Shown here: positions 33,133 through 41,351 of the stretch, piece by piece
Position numbering within the stretch: the stretch's first letter is position 1
Layout: the number at the start of each line of letters is the position of its first letter
Origin: Natronococcus jeotgali DSM 18795
GTDB lineage: Archaea; Halobacteriota; Halobacteria; Halobacteriales; Natrialbaceae
Direction of reading: 5' to 3'
Length of the DNA: 58,724 nt
Assembly (NCBI RefSeq): GCF_000337695.1
Contig: NZ_AOIA01000033.1
Span: 1 to 58,724 of the forward strand
Notes under the pieces: generated by a model
The model's database searches: none
The model's input: the letters and a program-made list of their open reading frames with translations, nothing else
Told to the model about the DNA's origin: nothing
Position numbers and translations under genes: made by a program

Positions 33133-34491
33133 ATGCCATCCCTCGAGGACCCGCTCGAGATCGGCGTCGTCGAGATCCCGAACCGGCTCTACCGCGCGCC
33201 GCTGCTCGAGTGCGCCGGCAACGGTTCCGACGCCGTCGAGACGCTGATCGCGGACCTCGAGCCCGCCGCGGCGTCGGGCGTCGGGCTGATCTGTCAGGGC
33301 GCGACGATCGTCCGCGGGGAGGGGGGCTGCGCCGCACCGGGGATGACCCGCGTCCACGACCCGGAGTTCGTCTCGCAGCTCTCGAGACTGACCGATCGAA
33401 TCCACGACCACGGCGGACGGATCTTCCTCCAGCTCGAGCACGGCGGCCTGCGGAGCATGGAGACCTGGCACGCCGAGTTCCGCCGCGAGCACCCGGCGCT
33501 GGAGCAACTCGCCGTCTCGCGCCCGCCCTGGCAGCTGCGAGCGCTCGATCGGGCGGGCTTTCTCGAGTACGATCCACACGTCCTCACGACGGAGGAGGTG
33601 TACGACCTCGCGGCCGACTTCGGTCGCGCGGCGGGGTACGCCGCCGACGCGGGCTACGACGGGATTCACATCGCGGGCGCGAACATGGGGATCGTCCAGC
33701 AGTTTCTGTCGCCGTTTTACAACCGTCGGGACGATGAGTTCGGCGGCTCGCCGGAGGCTCGCCTGCGCTTTCTCGCGGTCGTCTACGAGGAAATTCGCGA
33801 ACGGGCGGGCGAGATTCCGGTGATGGCGAAGGTGCCCGCGGAGACCCCCGCCCCGCCGGCGCCGCTGGTACGACGGAAGCTCTCGCTCGAGGACGGGATC
33901 GAGATCGCCCGACGACTCGAGAAGATCGGTTACGACGCGGTCGTGCCCGTGGAGACATCGGTCGCCTGGGACATGAGTATCGCCAGAGGGGAGTACCCCG
34001 ATCGGGCGTGGGCGAACGAGGCCTTACAGGAGGGGTACGACGCAGCGTTCGGCGGTCCGCTACGAAAACGGCTCGTGGCCGCGGCGAACCGCGCGGAAGC
34101 GCTCGTGTACGACGCCGAGCCGGCCTGGAACGAGGAGTTCTGTCGTCGCGTTCGCGAACGGGTGTCGATCCCCGTCCTCGCCGAGGGCGGGATCCGCGAA
34201 CGCGGGCAAATGGATCGGCTGCTCGGCGACGCGGCGGGGCGTGACGACACCCCGCCGGCCTGTGACATGGTCGGGCTGGCCCGGCCGTTCTACGCCGAGC
34301 CGCGACTGGGAGCGCGACTGCTCGAGGACGACGCGGCGGGGAGCGCGGAGCGGGACGTCCGCGTCCTCTGTGAGAGCTGTAACAACTGTACCGTCCCGCA
34401 GGCGGCGGGCGCGCCCGGGATCTGTCGGACGCCGTCGGTGCTCGGGCGCCGCGGCGAACTCGAGCGCGCGGGCGCGTACGATCGCGGCTGA
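33133..34491 (+). CDS. Old Yellow Enzyme-type NADH:flavin oxidoreductase
   Basis: A 452-residue FMN-binding TIM barrel. The N-terminal IPNRLYRAPLLECAGNGSDA, QLEHGGLRS, YDGIHIAGANMGIVQQFLSPFYNRRDDEFGGS and the phosphate-binding DMVGLARPF correspond to OYE proteins, with GAN-M replacing the usual HxxH substrate pair. It lacks the second reductase domain of 2,4-dienoyl-CoA reductases yet keeps four cysteines in LCESCNNC and GICRTP, which could hold a cluster. It starts 40 nt after the alcohol dehydrogenase on the same strand, so both may be one operon. Substrate unknown, probably an activated double bond. Confidence 0.82.
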   Translation: MPSLEDPLEIGVVEIPNRLYRAPLLECAGNGSDAVETLIADLEPAAASGVGLICQGATIVRGEGGCAAPGMTRVHDPEFVSQLSRLTDRIHDHGGRIFLQLEHGGLRSMETWHAEFRREHPALEQLAVSRPPWQLRALDRAGFLEYDPHVLTTEEVYDLAADFGRAAGYAADAGYDGIHIAGANMGIVQQFLSPFYNRRDDEFGGSPEARLRFLAVVYEEIRERAGEIPVMAKVPAETPAPPAPLVRRKLSLEDGIEIARRLEKIGYDAVVPVETSVAWDMSIARGEYPDRAWANEALQEGYDAAFGGPLRKRLVAAANRAEALVYDAEPAWNEEFCRRVRERVSIPVLAEGGIRERGQMDRLLGDAAGRDDTPPACDMVGLARPFYAEPRLGARLLEDDAAGSAERDVRVLCESCNNCTVPQAAGAPGICRTPSVLGRRGELERAGAYDRG

Positions 34492-34502
34492 CCGACGGCG
34501 AA

Positions 34503-35186
34503 CTACGGGGGCGTCACCGGCCCCTCGGTGAGCTCGGCCAGCGTCGCCTCCACGGAGTACGTCGGGGTCTCGAGCTCGAGGGGTGTATCCCCGGAGAGCT
34601 CCGAGAAGTGTAGCGTCAGCTCGTAACTGCCGTCCGACTCGATCTCGCCCGGTTCGCGCTGCCCCGTTTCGGGCTCGCGAACCCAGATGTACTCGCCGGC
34701 GTCAGCGGGGTCGGCCTCGCCACGGACCTCGTAGGCGGGAAGCTGGGACGACACCGCGTTCCCCTCGGCGGGGTAGTTCTCGTCGAACCAGGCCTGCAGT
34801 CCGTCGTCGAGCGCGTAGACCTCCTCGTAGCCGCCCTCGATCAGCGACGCTCCGCGCAGCCCCGCCAGCGTGTGGGGGCAGGCGCAGTAGGTGACGATCC
34901 GCGTGTCGGTCGCCCACTCCTCGACCGGATCGTCCTCGTCGAGACCGTCCGGCGCGGGACTGAAGACGGCTCCCGCGATGTGGTACTCCTCGTACTCGAC
35001 CGCCGACCGCGTATCGACGAACCGGGTCTCGTCGTTGTCGTACCACTCGTGGACGTCCTCGAGCGGGGCGAGCGGCACGTCGACGCCCTCGAACGACTTC
35101 GTCGGATAGTCGTCGTCGCCGAGACAGCCCGCGACGCTCGCCGCGACCGCCGCTGCACCAGTAGCGAGAACCTCACGTCGTCTCAT
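34503..35186 (-). CDS. rhodanese-domain lipoprotein
   Basis: A 227-residue protein anchored outside the membrane: MRRREVLATGAAAVAASVAGC has a twin arginine pair and a lipobox cysteine (C21). The rhodanese domain (about residues 38-120) contains RFVDTRSAVEYEEYHIAGA and an active-site loop YCACPHTLAGL with C101. A further 80-residue beta-rich domain (about 145-225; SYELTLHFSEL, TPTYSVEATLAEL) has no name I know. Rhodaneses move sulfane sulfur; an external one could handle thiosulfate or act as a binding domain. It is convergent with the OYE gene. Confidence 0.85.
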   Translation of the reverse strand: MRRREVLATGAAAVAASVAGCLGDDDYPTKSFEGVDVPLAPLEDVHEWYDNDETRFVDTRSAVEYEEYHIAGAVFSPAPDGLDEDDPVEEWATDTRIVTYCACPHTLAGLRGASLIEGGYEEVYALDDGLQAWFDENYPAEGNAVSSQLPAYEVRGEADPADAGEYIWVREPETGQREPGEIESDGSYELTLHFSELSGDTPLELETPTYSVEATLAELTEGPVTPP

Positions 35187-35306
35187 TGCCGGCTCCTAGT
35201 GGCGTCGGCTCAATAGGGTTCCGTTCGATCGCCGGACGCGCAGTCGACCCCTTCGTTTCAACTGGAAACAGAGGGTGGTACTGATCGAATCGAAGTGAAA
35301 GGAAGT

Positions 35307-35378
35307 AGTCCATCCTGGATTCGAACCAGGGTCGAAGCCCCCAGAAGGCTTCAGGATTGGCCGCTACCCCAATGGACT
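35307..35378 (-). tRNA. tRNA-Gln (anticodon CUG)
   Basis: The minus strand folds as a 72-nt cloverleaf: acceptor AGTCCAT pairs with ATGGACT, D arm GGGTAGCGGCCAATCC, anticodon stem AAGCC/GGCTT around loop TTCTGGG, and T arm CCTGG-TTCGAAT-CCAGG. The loop gives anticodon CUG, reading CAG (glutamine). No intron is present and the 3' CCA is not encoded. Haloarchaea charge this tRNA with glutamate and amidate it through GatDE. An HNH nuclease gene lies 113 nt upstream on the same strand. Confidence 0.92.
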
Positions 35379-35490
35379 GCTACGCGTCGTCGGTCGCTGA
35401 CGACCTACCTGTTCCTAACGGTGGGTCCGTATTAGAGTGTTACGAACTCCGACGGACCGATCGTCCCCTACTTTCGGGCTCGGGCCATGT

Positions 35491-36285
35491 TCATCGGTAG
35501 CTATCAGCGGTATCGTCGCTGTGTTCCTTTCGGTGGCAGTTCGCGCAGAGAACAGTACAGCGTTCGATTTCGGTCCGAATTCGTTCCTGCGATCGATCGT
35601 CCGAGATCAATCTCGCGACGGTCGCTTCCTTCCGATCGGTCGTGTGGTGGAAATCCAGACCCGCCGGATTCGATTCGCCGCAACGTTCGCAGCCCTCGGC
35701 GCGTTTTCGGTCGTGAACCCATCGTTTGCGTTCCCGTTTCGGCGGCGTGTAGTGGAGTTCGCGGTGACAGTTCGCACAGAGCACGTCACACTTCCGTATC
35801 TCCTCGCGAAGCGTATCCTTTCCGTACCCGAACGTGATCATTCGTCCGACCGCCATCCGTTTCGTTTCCTCGTTTCGGTGGTGAAAGTCGAGACACGCCG
35901 GCGTGTCGACGGCGCAGCGCGAACAGCCACGCTTCCGTTTTCGAGCGTCAAGCCAGGAGCGGAGTTCCGAACGACGCGACAGCGTCCGTTCGGTGTTCCG
36001 CTCGACGTTCCGGTAGTGCCACCGCTGGTCGACCGAAAGCTCCTCCCAGGCCGTATCCGTGGGGAGATCAACGCCGTCCGGTTTCGGTAGCGTTCGAGAG
36101 CCGGTGGACGGTTCGGTCGCCAGCTCGGCTCGCTCTTTCGCCGCGTTCCACCCGCCGACGGTTCGGATGATCGTCGCCGAGGACGGCGTCAATCCGAGCG
36201 CCTCGTACTGCGCCTTCGTCGGTGACTCGCCGAGTTCGTCCGCGGCGCGTCGCAGCGCCTCGAGGCAGGCTTCCTCCGTCGCCAT
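35491..36285 (-). CDS. HNH nuclease-like protein with two HNH units and a homing-endonuclease-associated repeat
   Basis: A 264-residue protein. Residues 20-55 resemble the homing endonuclease-associated repeat (PTKAQYEALGL, GGWNAAKERA). Two similar HNH/zinc units follow: C121, C124, DFHH133-136, C170-x2-CH174, H178; and C199, C202, DFHH211-214, C247-x2-CH251, H255. Both keep the metal-binding cysteines and the central histidine pair. One nuclease unit is normal, so the duplication is unusual. A TATA box lies about 25-30 nt upstream. It may be a relic of a homing element or a restriction-like defence protein; neither is shown. Confidence 0.82.
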   Translation of the reverse strand: MATEEACLEALRRAADELGESPTKAQYEALGLTPSSATIIRTVGGWNAAKERAELATEPSTGSRTLPKPDGVDLPTDTAWEELSVDQRWHYRNVERNTERTLSRRSELRSWLDARKRKRGCSRCAVDTPACLDFHHRNEETKRMAVGRMITFGYGKDTLREEIRKCDVLCANCHRELHYTPPKRERKRWVHDRKRAEGCERCGESNPAGLDFHHTTDRKEATVARLISDDRSQERIRTEIERCTVLCANCHRKEHSDDTADSYR

Positions 36286-36307
36286 AGCAGGATATGTCGA
36301 CCGGTTG

Positions 36308-36317
36308 AATATAAATT
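36308..36317 (-). promoter_or_regulatory. TATA box of the HNH gene
   Basis: Minus-strand ATTTATATTC lies about 23-32 nt before the ATG at 36285, giving a near-leaderless transcript. The patch is AT-rich compared with its surroundings. Confidence 0.55.
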
Positions 36318-36396
36318 TCGTTCCATGTAACTACGCGGAGTCGACGATGGTGCACAGATCGATACACATTTTCCCCTCGAGTGACCACACTCGTGT

Positions 36397-36987
36397 ATGT
36401 ACGTCGGACGATTCGTCGTCGTCGGTCCCGAGGTCGGCGCCTACCGCGTCTCCTCGCGGTCGTTCCCGAACCGCCAGCTCACCGCTCGAGACGAGGCCCT
36501 CACCGTCGGTCCGACCGCGGACGCTCCGGAGACGGACAACCCCTACGTCTCCTACAACTGCCTGCGGGTCGTCGACACCCCGACGGGCGAGACGGCCGCC
36601 CTCGGTAACGGCTCCCACGTGGATCCGATCGCCGAAAAGCTCGAGTTAGGCTACCCCGCCCGGGACGCCCTCGCGGAGAGCCTGCTCGCGCTGGATTACG
36701 AGAAGGACGACTACGACACGCCCCGGATCGCCGCGACCCTGGGAGGAGACGGCGAGGCGCTGATCGGGACCGTTCGGAAGGACGCCCTGCTGGTCGAGAC
36801 CGTCGAGGAGCCGACGCTGGTCGCGACCTACGAGGAGGACTCGCCGAGGGCGTTCGATCTCGAGGCCGACAGCGCCGAGGAAGCGGCGAGCGAGGTCTAC
36901 GACCACGAGTTCGAGCACGCCGTCTGCGCGGCCGGCGTCGCCCGGACCGACGAGGGCTTCGAGACGGCGATCGAGAACGGCGACTGA
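36397..36987 (+). CDS. purO: IMP cyclohydrolase, archaeal PurO
   Basis: A 196-residue enzyme closing the purine ring: FAICAR becomes IMP, the last step of purine synthesis in many archaea. Family traits include [30 protein letters not shown] and [13 protein letters not shown], all visible, and length is as expected. It is unrelated to bacterial PurH. It stands alone, divergent from the HNH gene with about 110 nt between starts. Confidence 0.95.
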   Translation: MYVGRFVVVGPEVGAYRVSSRSFPNRQLTARDEALTVGPTADAPETDNPYVSYNCLRVVDTPTGETAALGNGSHVDPIAEKLELGYPARDALAESLLALDYEKDDYDTPRIAATLGGDGEALIGTVRKDALLVETVEEPTLVATYEEDSPRAFDLEADSAEEAASEVYDHEFEHAVCAAGVARTDEGFETAIENGD

Positions 36988-37110
36988 TCGAAGGAGCAGC
37001 TGGTTACGACGTTCGAGTGTGATCGAACCCCCGGACAGCCCCGATGGTCGGCGATCGAGTAGTCACACCGATCGGACGAATCCGAAGTAGCCGAGCGGTC
37101 CGCTCGCGCC

Positions 37111-37281
37111 GAACACACGGGATTCCACGCCCTCCCCAGCCGATTCGTTCGCTCCGTCGTCGCTCACTCATCCACTGTCAGAGAACGCTCTGACAAGCCT
37201 TCGTTCACGGCGTTCACGAAGACCTCGCACGGCACCGGCTCACGGTTCGCTGTCCGCTCACGGCGACCCGGCGCGCGCCAC
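37111..37281. repeat. dispersed intergenic repeat, copy B
   Basis: The spacer 36988-37346 holds no gene but carries the longest repeat copy: GAACACACGGGA at 37111 to GCGCGCGCCAC ending at 37281. It contains CACGCCCTCCCCAGCCGATTCG and a perfect 8-bp hairpin at 37176-37195 (TGTCAGAG/CTCTGACA, loop AACG), then CTTCGT...ACGAAG. Copies A and C share parts. Confidence 0.75.
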
Positions 37282-37346
37282 CGCATGGGTTTCGCGGCGA
37301 TCGGTCCGGGGGATTACCTACATGCCTTCGTATCGTACGCCGAGAC

Positions 37347-38015
37347 ATGCGAGTTGGGCTCATCTCCGACGTTCACGGGAATCGGGTCGCCCTCGAGGCA
37401 GTCCTCGCCGACATGCCCGCAGTCGACGAACTGCTCTGTGCTGGCGACATTGTCGGCTACAACCCCTGGCCCGCGGCCTGCGTCGCCGAGCTTCGCGATC
37501 GGGACGTGCCGACGGTGATGGGCAACCACGACGCCGCGGTCGCCGACGAGACGCCGTTCCGGTTCAACAGTATGGCCAGAGCGGGGGTCGAACACGCCCT
37601 CGAGCAGCTCTCGGCCGATCAACTCGAGTGGCTCGCCGACCTGCCGGAGGAACGACTGGAGTGCGACGGTCGCGTGAAACTCGTCCACGGTCACCCCGAC
37701 GACCCCGATCGGTACACCCGGTATACGTATCCCGACGAGTTCTCGCCCCGACTGCTCGGCGACGAGGACGTCCTCGTACTGGGTCACACTCACGTCCAGG
37801 GCGTCGAACGGTACGGCGAGGGGATCGTCGTCAATCCGGGCAGCGTCGGCCAGCCCCGCGACGGCGACCCGCGGGCGGCCTACGCGGTGCTGGACCTCGA
37901 GGCGATGACCGTCGAGACCCACCGCGTCGAGTACGACATCGGCGAAGTCAGGGACGCCGTCGCCGCGGCGGGACTGCCCGAACGGATCGGGAGCCGTCTC
38001 GAGCGCGGCAAGTGA
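37347..38015 (+). CDS. metallophosphoesterase, YfcE/calcineurin-like
   Basis: A 222-residue phosphodiesterase-type protein. The di-metal site motifs are intact: SDVHGN (D8, H10), CAGDIVGY, MGNHDAAV, VHGHPDD and LGHTHVQG, in the YfcE order. GVNPGSVGQPRD-type end (VVNPGSVGQPRDGDPR) is typical. Members hydrolyse phosphodiesters such as cyclic nucleotides in vitro; physiological substrate unknown. The start ATG at 37347 is directly before the first strand. Confidence 0.9.
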   Translation: MRVGLISDVHGNRVALEAVLADMPAVDELLCAGDIVGYNPWPAACVAELRDRDVPTVMGNHDAAVADETPFRFNSMARAGVEHALEQLSADQLEWLADLPEERLECDGRVKLVHGHPDDPDRYTRYTYPDEFSPRLLGDEDVLVLGHTHVQGVERYGEGIVVNPGSVGQPRDGDPRAAYAVLDLEAMTVETHRVEYDIGEVRDAVAAAGLPERIGSRLERGK

Positions 38016-38075
38016 ACCGTCGGCGCCGAAAAGATATCGCGACTAGTAGTTTATGGCCCGCCGACGAAACGATCC

Positions 38076-38081
38076 CTTTTA
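38076..38081 (+). promoter_or_regulatory. TATA-like element before the small ORF and cysE
   Basis: CTTTTA lies 26-31 nt before the ATG at 38107, so the message would begin near the small ORF rather than near cysE. Confidence 0.4.
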
Positions 38082-38106
38082 GCTCGTCGGTCGGAGTAGC
38101 GGAACC

Positions 38107-38232
38107 ATGTTCTCGACCGGTCGCGTCGCGCGTTCCGTCCGGAACGCCGGGACCGCGACTCGACGCCGTTTCGCCGAGACAGAGCGAACAGACTCCGACG
38201 ACCGCGACGTCGCCGATATCGAGAGCGCATGA
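38107..38232 (+). CDS. putative 41-residue protein coupled to cysE
   Basis: ATG to TGA encodes 41 residues, beginning MFSTGRVARSVRNAGTATRR and ending DVADIESA. The stop overlaps the cysE start in an ATGA quartet, a layout typical of translational coupling, and a TATA-like element sits at the right distance from its own start. The N-terminal half is arginine-rich and the end acidic. No family is recognised. It could be a leader peptide governing cysE rather than a functional protein; it has no cysteine or run of serines. Confidence 0.5.
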   Translation: MFSTGRVARSVRNAGTATRRRFAETERTDSDDRDVADIESA

Positions 38233-38738
38233 TCGGGAAGCTCCGCGAGGACGTCCGGGCGATGTGCGACCGCGATCCCGCGGCGACGGGCTGTCGCGTG
38301 GTCTGGCTCACGTATCCGGGCGTCCACGCCGTCTGGGGCCACCGCGTCGCTCACCGCCTCTGGAACGGGGGCTTCGAACTCGTCGCTCGCGTGCTCGCCT
38401 ACGTCGTTCGCATGCTAACGGGCGTCGAGATCCACCCCGCGGCGACGATCGGTCGCCGCGTCACGATCGACCACGGGATGGGCGTCGTCATCGGTGAGAC
38501 CGCCGAGGTCGGCGACGACGTTCACATGTACCACGGAGTCACGCTCGGCGGCACGGCGAACGAACCCGTCAAGCGCCACCCGACCCTCGAGGACGGCGTC
38601 ACCGTCGGCGCGAACGCGACGCTGCTGGGCGACATCGCGGTCGGCGAGAACGCGTCGGTCGGCGCGGGTTCGGTCGTTACCGACGACGTCGAGGCGGGGA
38701 CGACCGTCGCCGGGGTCCCCGCGGAGCGGGTCGATTGA
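38229..38738 (+). CDS. cysE: serine O-acetyltransferase
   Basis: A 169-residue enzyme that acetylates serine to O-acetylserine, the cysteine precursor. A short N-terminal helical region with TYPGVHAVWGHRVAHRLW is followed by the hexapeptide-repeat beta helix: HPAATIGRRVTIDHGMGVVIGETAEVGDD and HMYHGVTLGG carry the catalytic D-H and substrate residues. It is a short form, lacking most of the N-terminal SATase domain of enteric enzymes, as is usual in archaea. It starts within the stop of the small ORF before it. Confidence 0.93.
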   Translation: MIGKLREDVRAMCDRDPAATGCRVVWLTYPGVHAVWGHRVAHRLWNGGFELVARVLAYVVRMLTGVEIHPAATIGRRVTIDHGMGVVIGETAEVGDDVHMYHGVTLGGTANEPVKRHPTLEDGVTVGANATLLGDIAVGENASVGAGSVVTDDVEAGTTVAGVPAERVD

Positions 38739-38739
38739 A

Positions 38740-39123
38740 CTACGTCTGCTCCTCGTCGACGGTCCCGTCCGAACCCGCCGGCGAGTCCGAGGCCGGGACG
38801 CCCTCCTGGGACTCGACGTCCTGACCGGTCTCACCCTCGGCGTCGTCCGCGCCGACGGCGTCGTCGGTCATCGCCTCGTCGGGATCGGAGACGTAGCCGA
38901 GTTCGAACCAGAGCTTGGCCGTACAGTCCATCGGCTGGGTGTCGAGGTCGACGTCCTCGTCGTGTTTGCTCAGGTAGCCGTTACAGCGGCCGTGTTTGAC
39001 GACGTTCATCAGGGTCGCCTCGGAGCCACATTCCGGGCAGTCGATCGAGTAGTTCCCCTGGTCGTTCTGGTGCCACGCGTCGGGCTCGAGTTCCGTGTAC
39101 GCAGCCTCGTCACTTCGGCTCAT
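38740..39123 (-). CDS. haloarchaeal zinc-ribbon-like hypothetical protein
   Basis: A 127-residue protein. The first 80 residues contain CPECGSEATL, GRCNGYLSKH and MDCTAKLWFELGY, giving four cysteines placed as in a zinc-binding fold; the last 50 residues are acidic and low-complexity. I recognise it as conserved in haloarchaea but know no function. ATG 39123 is used because earlier starts run into the adjacent promoter. It is convergent with cysE, with one base between the stops. Confidence 0.65.
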   Translation of the reverse strand: MSRSDEAAYTELEPDAWHQNDQGNYSIDCPECGSEATLMNVVKHGRCNGYLSKHDEDVDLDTQPMDCTAKLWFELGYVSDPDEAMTDDAVGADDAEGETGQDVESQEGVPASDSPAGSDGTVDEEQT

Positions 39124-39175
39124 ACTCTCTCTGCGATCGCCGTCCCGGTAAACGTGGTCCCGGAGTGCGCAACCC

Positions 39176-40564
39176 TCAGACCAGCGGTTCGACAAGCGCC
39201 TCGCCCGCCTCGAGCAGTTCGGCGACCCGGTCCTCGTCGGTCGCCTCGGCGTAGACCCGCAGCTTGGGCTCGGTCCCGCTGGGGCGGACCAGCAGCCAGG
39301 AGCCGTCCTCGAGCTGGAGCTTGAACCCGTCGGCGGTGTTGACGTCCGTGACTGGCGTTCCGGCGACGTCGTCGGGAATCTCGTCCCCGAGGTCGTCGAT
39401 CACGCGGGCCTTCTCGTGGTCGGGGCAGGCCACGCTTCGCTTGTCCTGGACGACGGTGCCGTGGTCGGCCAGCAGGCGGTCCACGCGGTCGTCGATCGGT
39501 TCGGCGTCGTGCATCGCAGCGGCGAGCAGCGCCATGAGGACGCCGTCCTTCTCGCGGACGTGACCCCGGATCGTGAAGCCGCCGGACTCCTCGCCGCCGA
39601 CCAGGGCGTCGTGATCGGCCATCCCTCGTGCGATCCACTTGAACCCGACCGGGACCTCGTGGACGGCCTCGCCGTGGGCGTCGGCGACGCGGTCGATCAG
39701 GAACGTCGTCGACACGGTTCGAACGGCGGCCCCCGAGTCGCGCTCGAGCAGGTAGTCGTACAGCGCGGCGAAAAAGAGGTTCTCGTCGAGGTAGCCCCGG
39801 TCGGGGGTGACGATCGCGATCCGGTCGGCGTCGCCGTCGTTGGCGAGACCGAGGTCGGCGTCGCCGTCGGTCACTCGCTCGGCGAGCGCCTCGAGGTTCT
39901 CCGGTGCGGGTTCGGGCGCCCCGCCGCCGAAGTCGGGGTCCCGTTCGCAGCGCAGGCGATCGACCGCGGCGCCGGCCCGCTCGAGGAGGGCATCGGTCGT
40001 CCCGCGGCCGCTGCCGTACATCGCGTCGTAGGCGACGGTCGTTCCCTCGAGGTCGATCTCGCCGATCGTCTCCTCGAGCAGGGAGACGGCGGCGTCGGCG
40101 TGGGGCGCGACGAAGTCGACCTCCTCGGCGCTGCCGTGTTCGGCCTCGGGTAGCGGGTCGGGCTCGGCCAGACGTTCCTCGATCGCGTCCATCACCTCGG
40201 GGAGCGCGGGCGCGCCGTCCTGGGGAATGAACTTCACGCCGTTGTACTCCGGCGGGTTGTGCGAGGCCGTGACGACCATCGCTCCCGCCAGGTCGCGCTC
40301 GACGATCGCGTGGGCGAAAAGCGGCGTCGGTCGGTCCCGATCGGGCAGCAGGACGTCGAACCCGTTGGCACACAGCACGCGGGTCAGCTCCTCGGCGAAC
40401 CCGCGGGAGGTCTCGCGGGCGTCGTACCCGACCGCGACCGGTCCCTCGAGGCCCTCGTCGTCGAGGTAGGTTGCGACCGCCTGTCCGACCGTCCGCACGC
40501 GCGGCGCCGTGAACTCCTCGAGCGTCGCCCGCCAGCCGTCGGTTCCGAACGAGATCGTCTCCAT
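39176..40564 (-). CDS. phosphoglucomutase/phosphomannomutase family protein
   Basis: A 462-residue alpha-D-phosphohexomutase that interconverts hexose 1- and 6-phosphates for glycosylation or glycogen-like metabolism. S101 in VVTASHNPPEYNG is the phosphoserine; NDGDADRIAIV is the metal loop; GGEESGGFTI selects the sugar; RPSGTEPKLRVYAEA binds the phosphate. All four domains are complete. Glucose or mannose preference cannot be told. Divergent from the flavin reductase gene. Confidence 0.94.
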   Translation of the reverse strand: METISFGTDGWRATLEEFTAPRVRTVGQAVATYLDDEGLEGPVAVGYDARETSRGFAEELTRVLCANGFDVLLPDRDRPTPLFAHAIVERDLAGAMVVTASHNPPEYNGVKFIPQDGAPALPEVMDAIEERLAEPDPLPEAEHGSAEEVDFVAPHADAAVSLLEETIGEIDLEGTTVAYDAMYGSGRGTTDALLERAGAAVDRLRCERDPDFGGGAPEPAPENLEALAERVTDGDADLGLANDGDADRIAIVTPDRGYLDENLFFAALYDYLLERDSGAAVRTVSTTFLIDRVADAHGEAVHEVPVGFKWIARGMADHDALVGGEESGGFTIRGHVREKDGVLMALLAAAMHDAEPIDDRVDRLLADHGTVVQDKRSVACPDHEKARVIDDLGDEIPDDVAGTPVTDVNTADGFKLQLEDGSWLLVRPSGTEPKLRVYAEATDEDRVAELLEAGEALVEPLV

Positions 40565-40683
40565 ACCCCGCCACTCGTCGTCCGGTGCGAAAAAGGCGAC
40601 GCTGCGCTGTCGGTTCCCGTCCCCGACCGACGCTTTCGACGGCAGGCCGACGCCGTTTTGCCGACCGCGTCGCTAGCGCGGCT

Positions 40684-41274
40684 ATGACAGCTCCCTCCGT
40701 CCTCGCCGTCTCCGGCAGCCTCCGCGACGAGAGCTACTCCCGGACGGCGCTACAGTACGTCCTCGAGGCCGCCGCCGGGGCCGGCGCCGAGACGCAACTG
40801 CTCGACCTCCGGGCGTACGACCTTCCCGTCTACGATCCCGACATCGACGGCCAGGGCGACGGCGAGGCCGCGATGGAACTCGTCCGCGAGGCCGACGCGG
40901 TCGCGCTGGGAACGCCCGTCTACCACGGCTCCTACTCGGGGGCGCTGAAGAACTTCCACGACTACTGCGGGTTCGACGAGTACGAGGACACCACCGTCGG
41001 GCTGCTGGCGACCGCCGGCGGGGGTAGCTACGGGTCGACGCTCGATCACCTCCGGATCACGGTCCGGGGCGTTCACGGCTGGGTGCTCCCCCACCAGGTC
41101 GGGATTCGGGGCGCCTCGAGCACGTTCGAGCCCGAGCCCGAAGCGATCGACGGACGGGCGTTCGTCGACGAGACCCTCGAGGAGCGCACCCGAAAGCTCG
41201 GGCGGATGCTCGCCGAGTACGCCTTCATCGAACCCGACGTGAGCTCGCCCCGGACGGACGCGAGCGACGAGTGA
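40684..41274 (+). CDS. NADPH-dependent FMN reductase family protein
   Basis: A 196-residue flavodoxin-like protein. The FMN phosphate loop SGSLRDESYSRTAL, the GTPVYHGSYSGALKNFHDYC segment and GGGSYGSTLDHLRITVRGVHGWVLPHQV are typical of azoreductase or FMN reductase (SsuE-like) enzymes. It probably reduces flavin or quinones with NAD(P)H. ATG 40684 matches the family start. The 359-nt spacer after it holds hairpins and repeat copy C but no gene. Confidence 0.88.
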   Translation: MTAPSVLAVSGSLRDESYSRTALQYVLEAAAGAGAETQLLDLRAYDLPVYDPDIDGQGDGEAAMELVREADAVALGTPVYHGSYSGALKNFHDYCGFDEYEDTTVGLLATAGGGSYGSTLDHLRITVRGVHGWVLPHQVGIRGASSTFEPEPEAIDGRAFVDETLEERTRKLGRMLAEYAFIEPDVSSPRTDASDE

Positions 41275-41351
41275 GGTGGTGGACGCCCGTTCGATCGCAG
41301 TGATCCGACGGCGAACTGCGATCCGACACCGTGTGAGGTCTTCGCGAGTTG

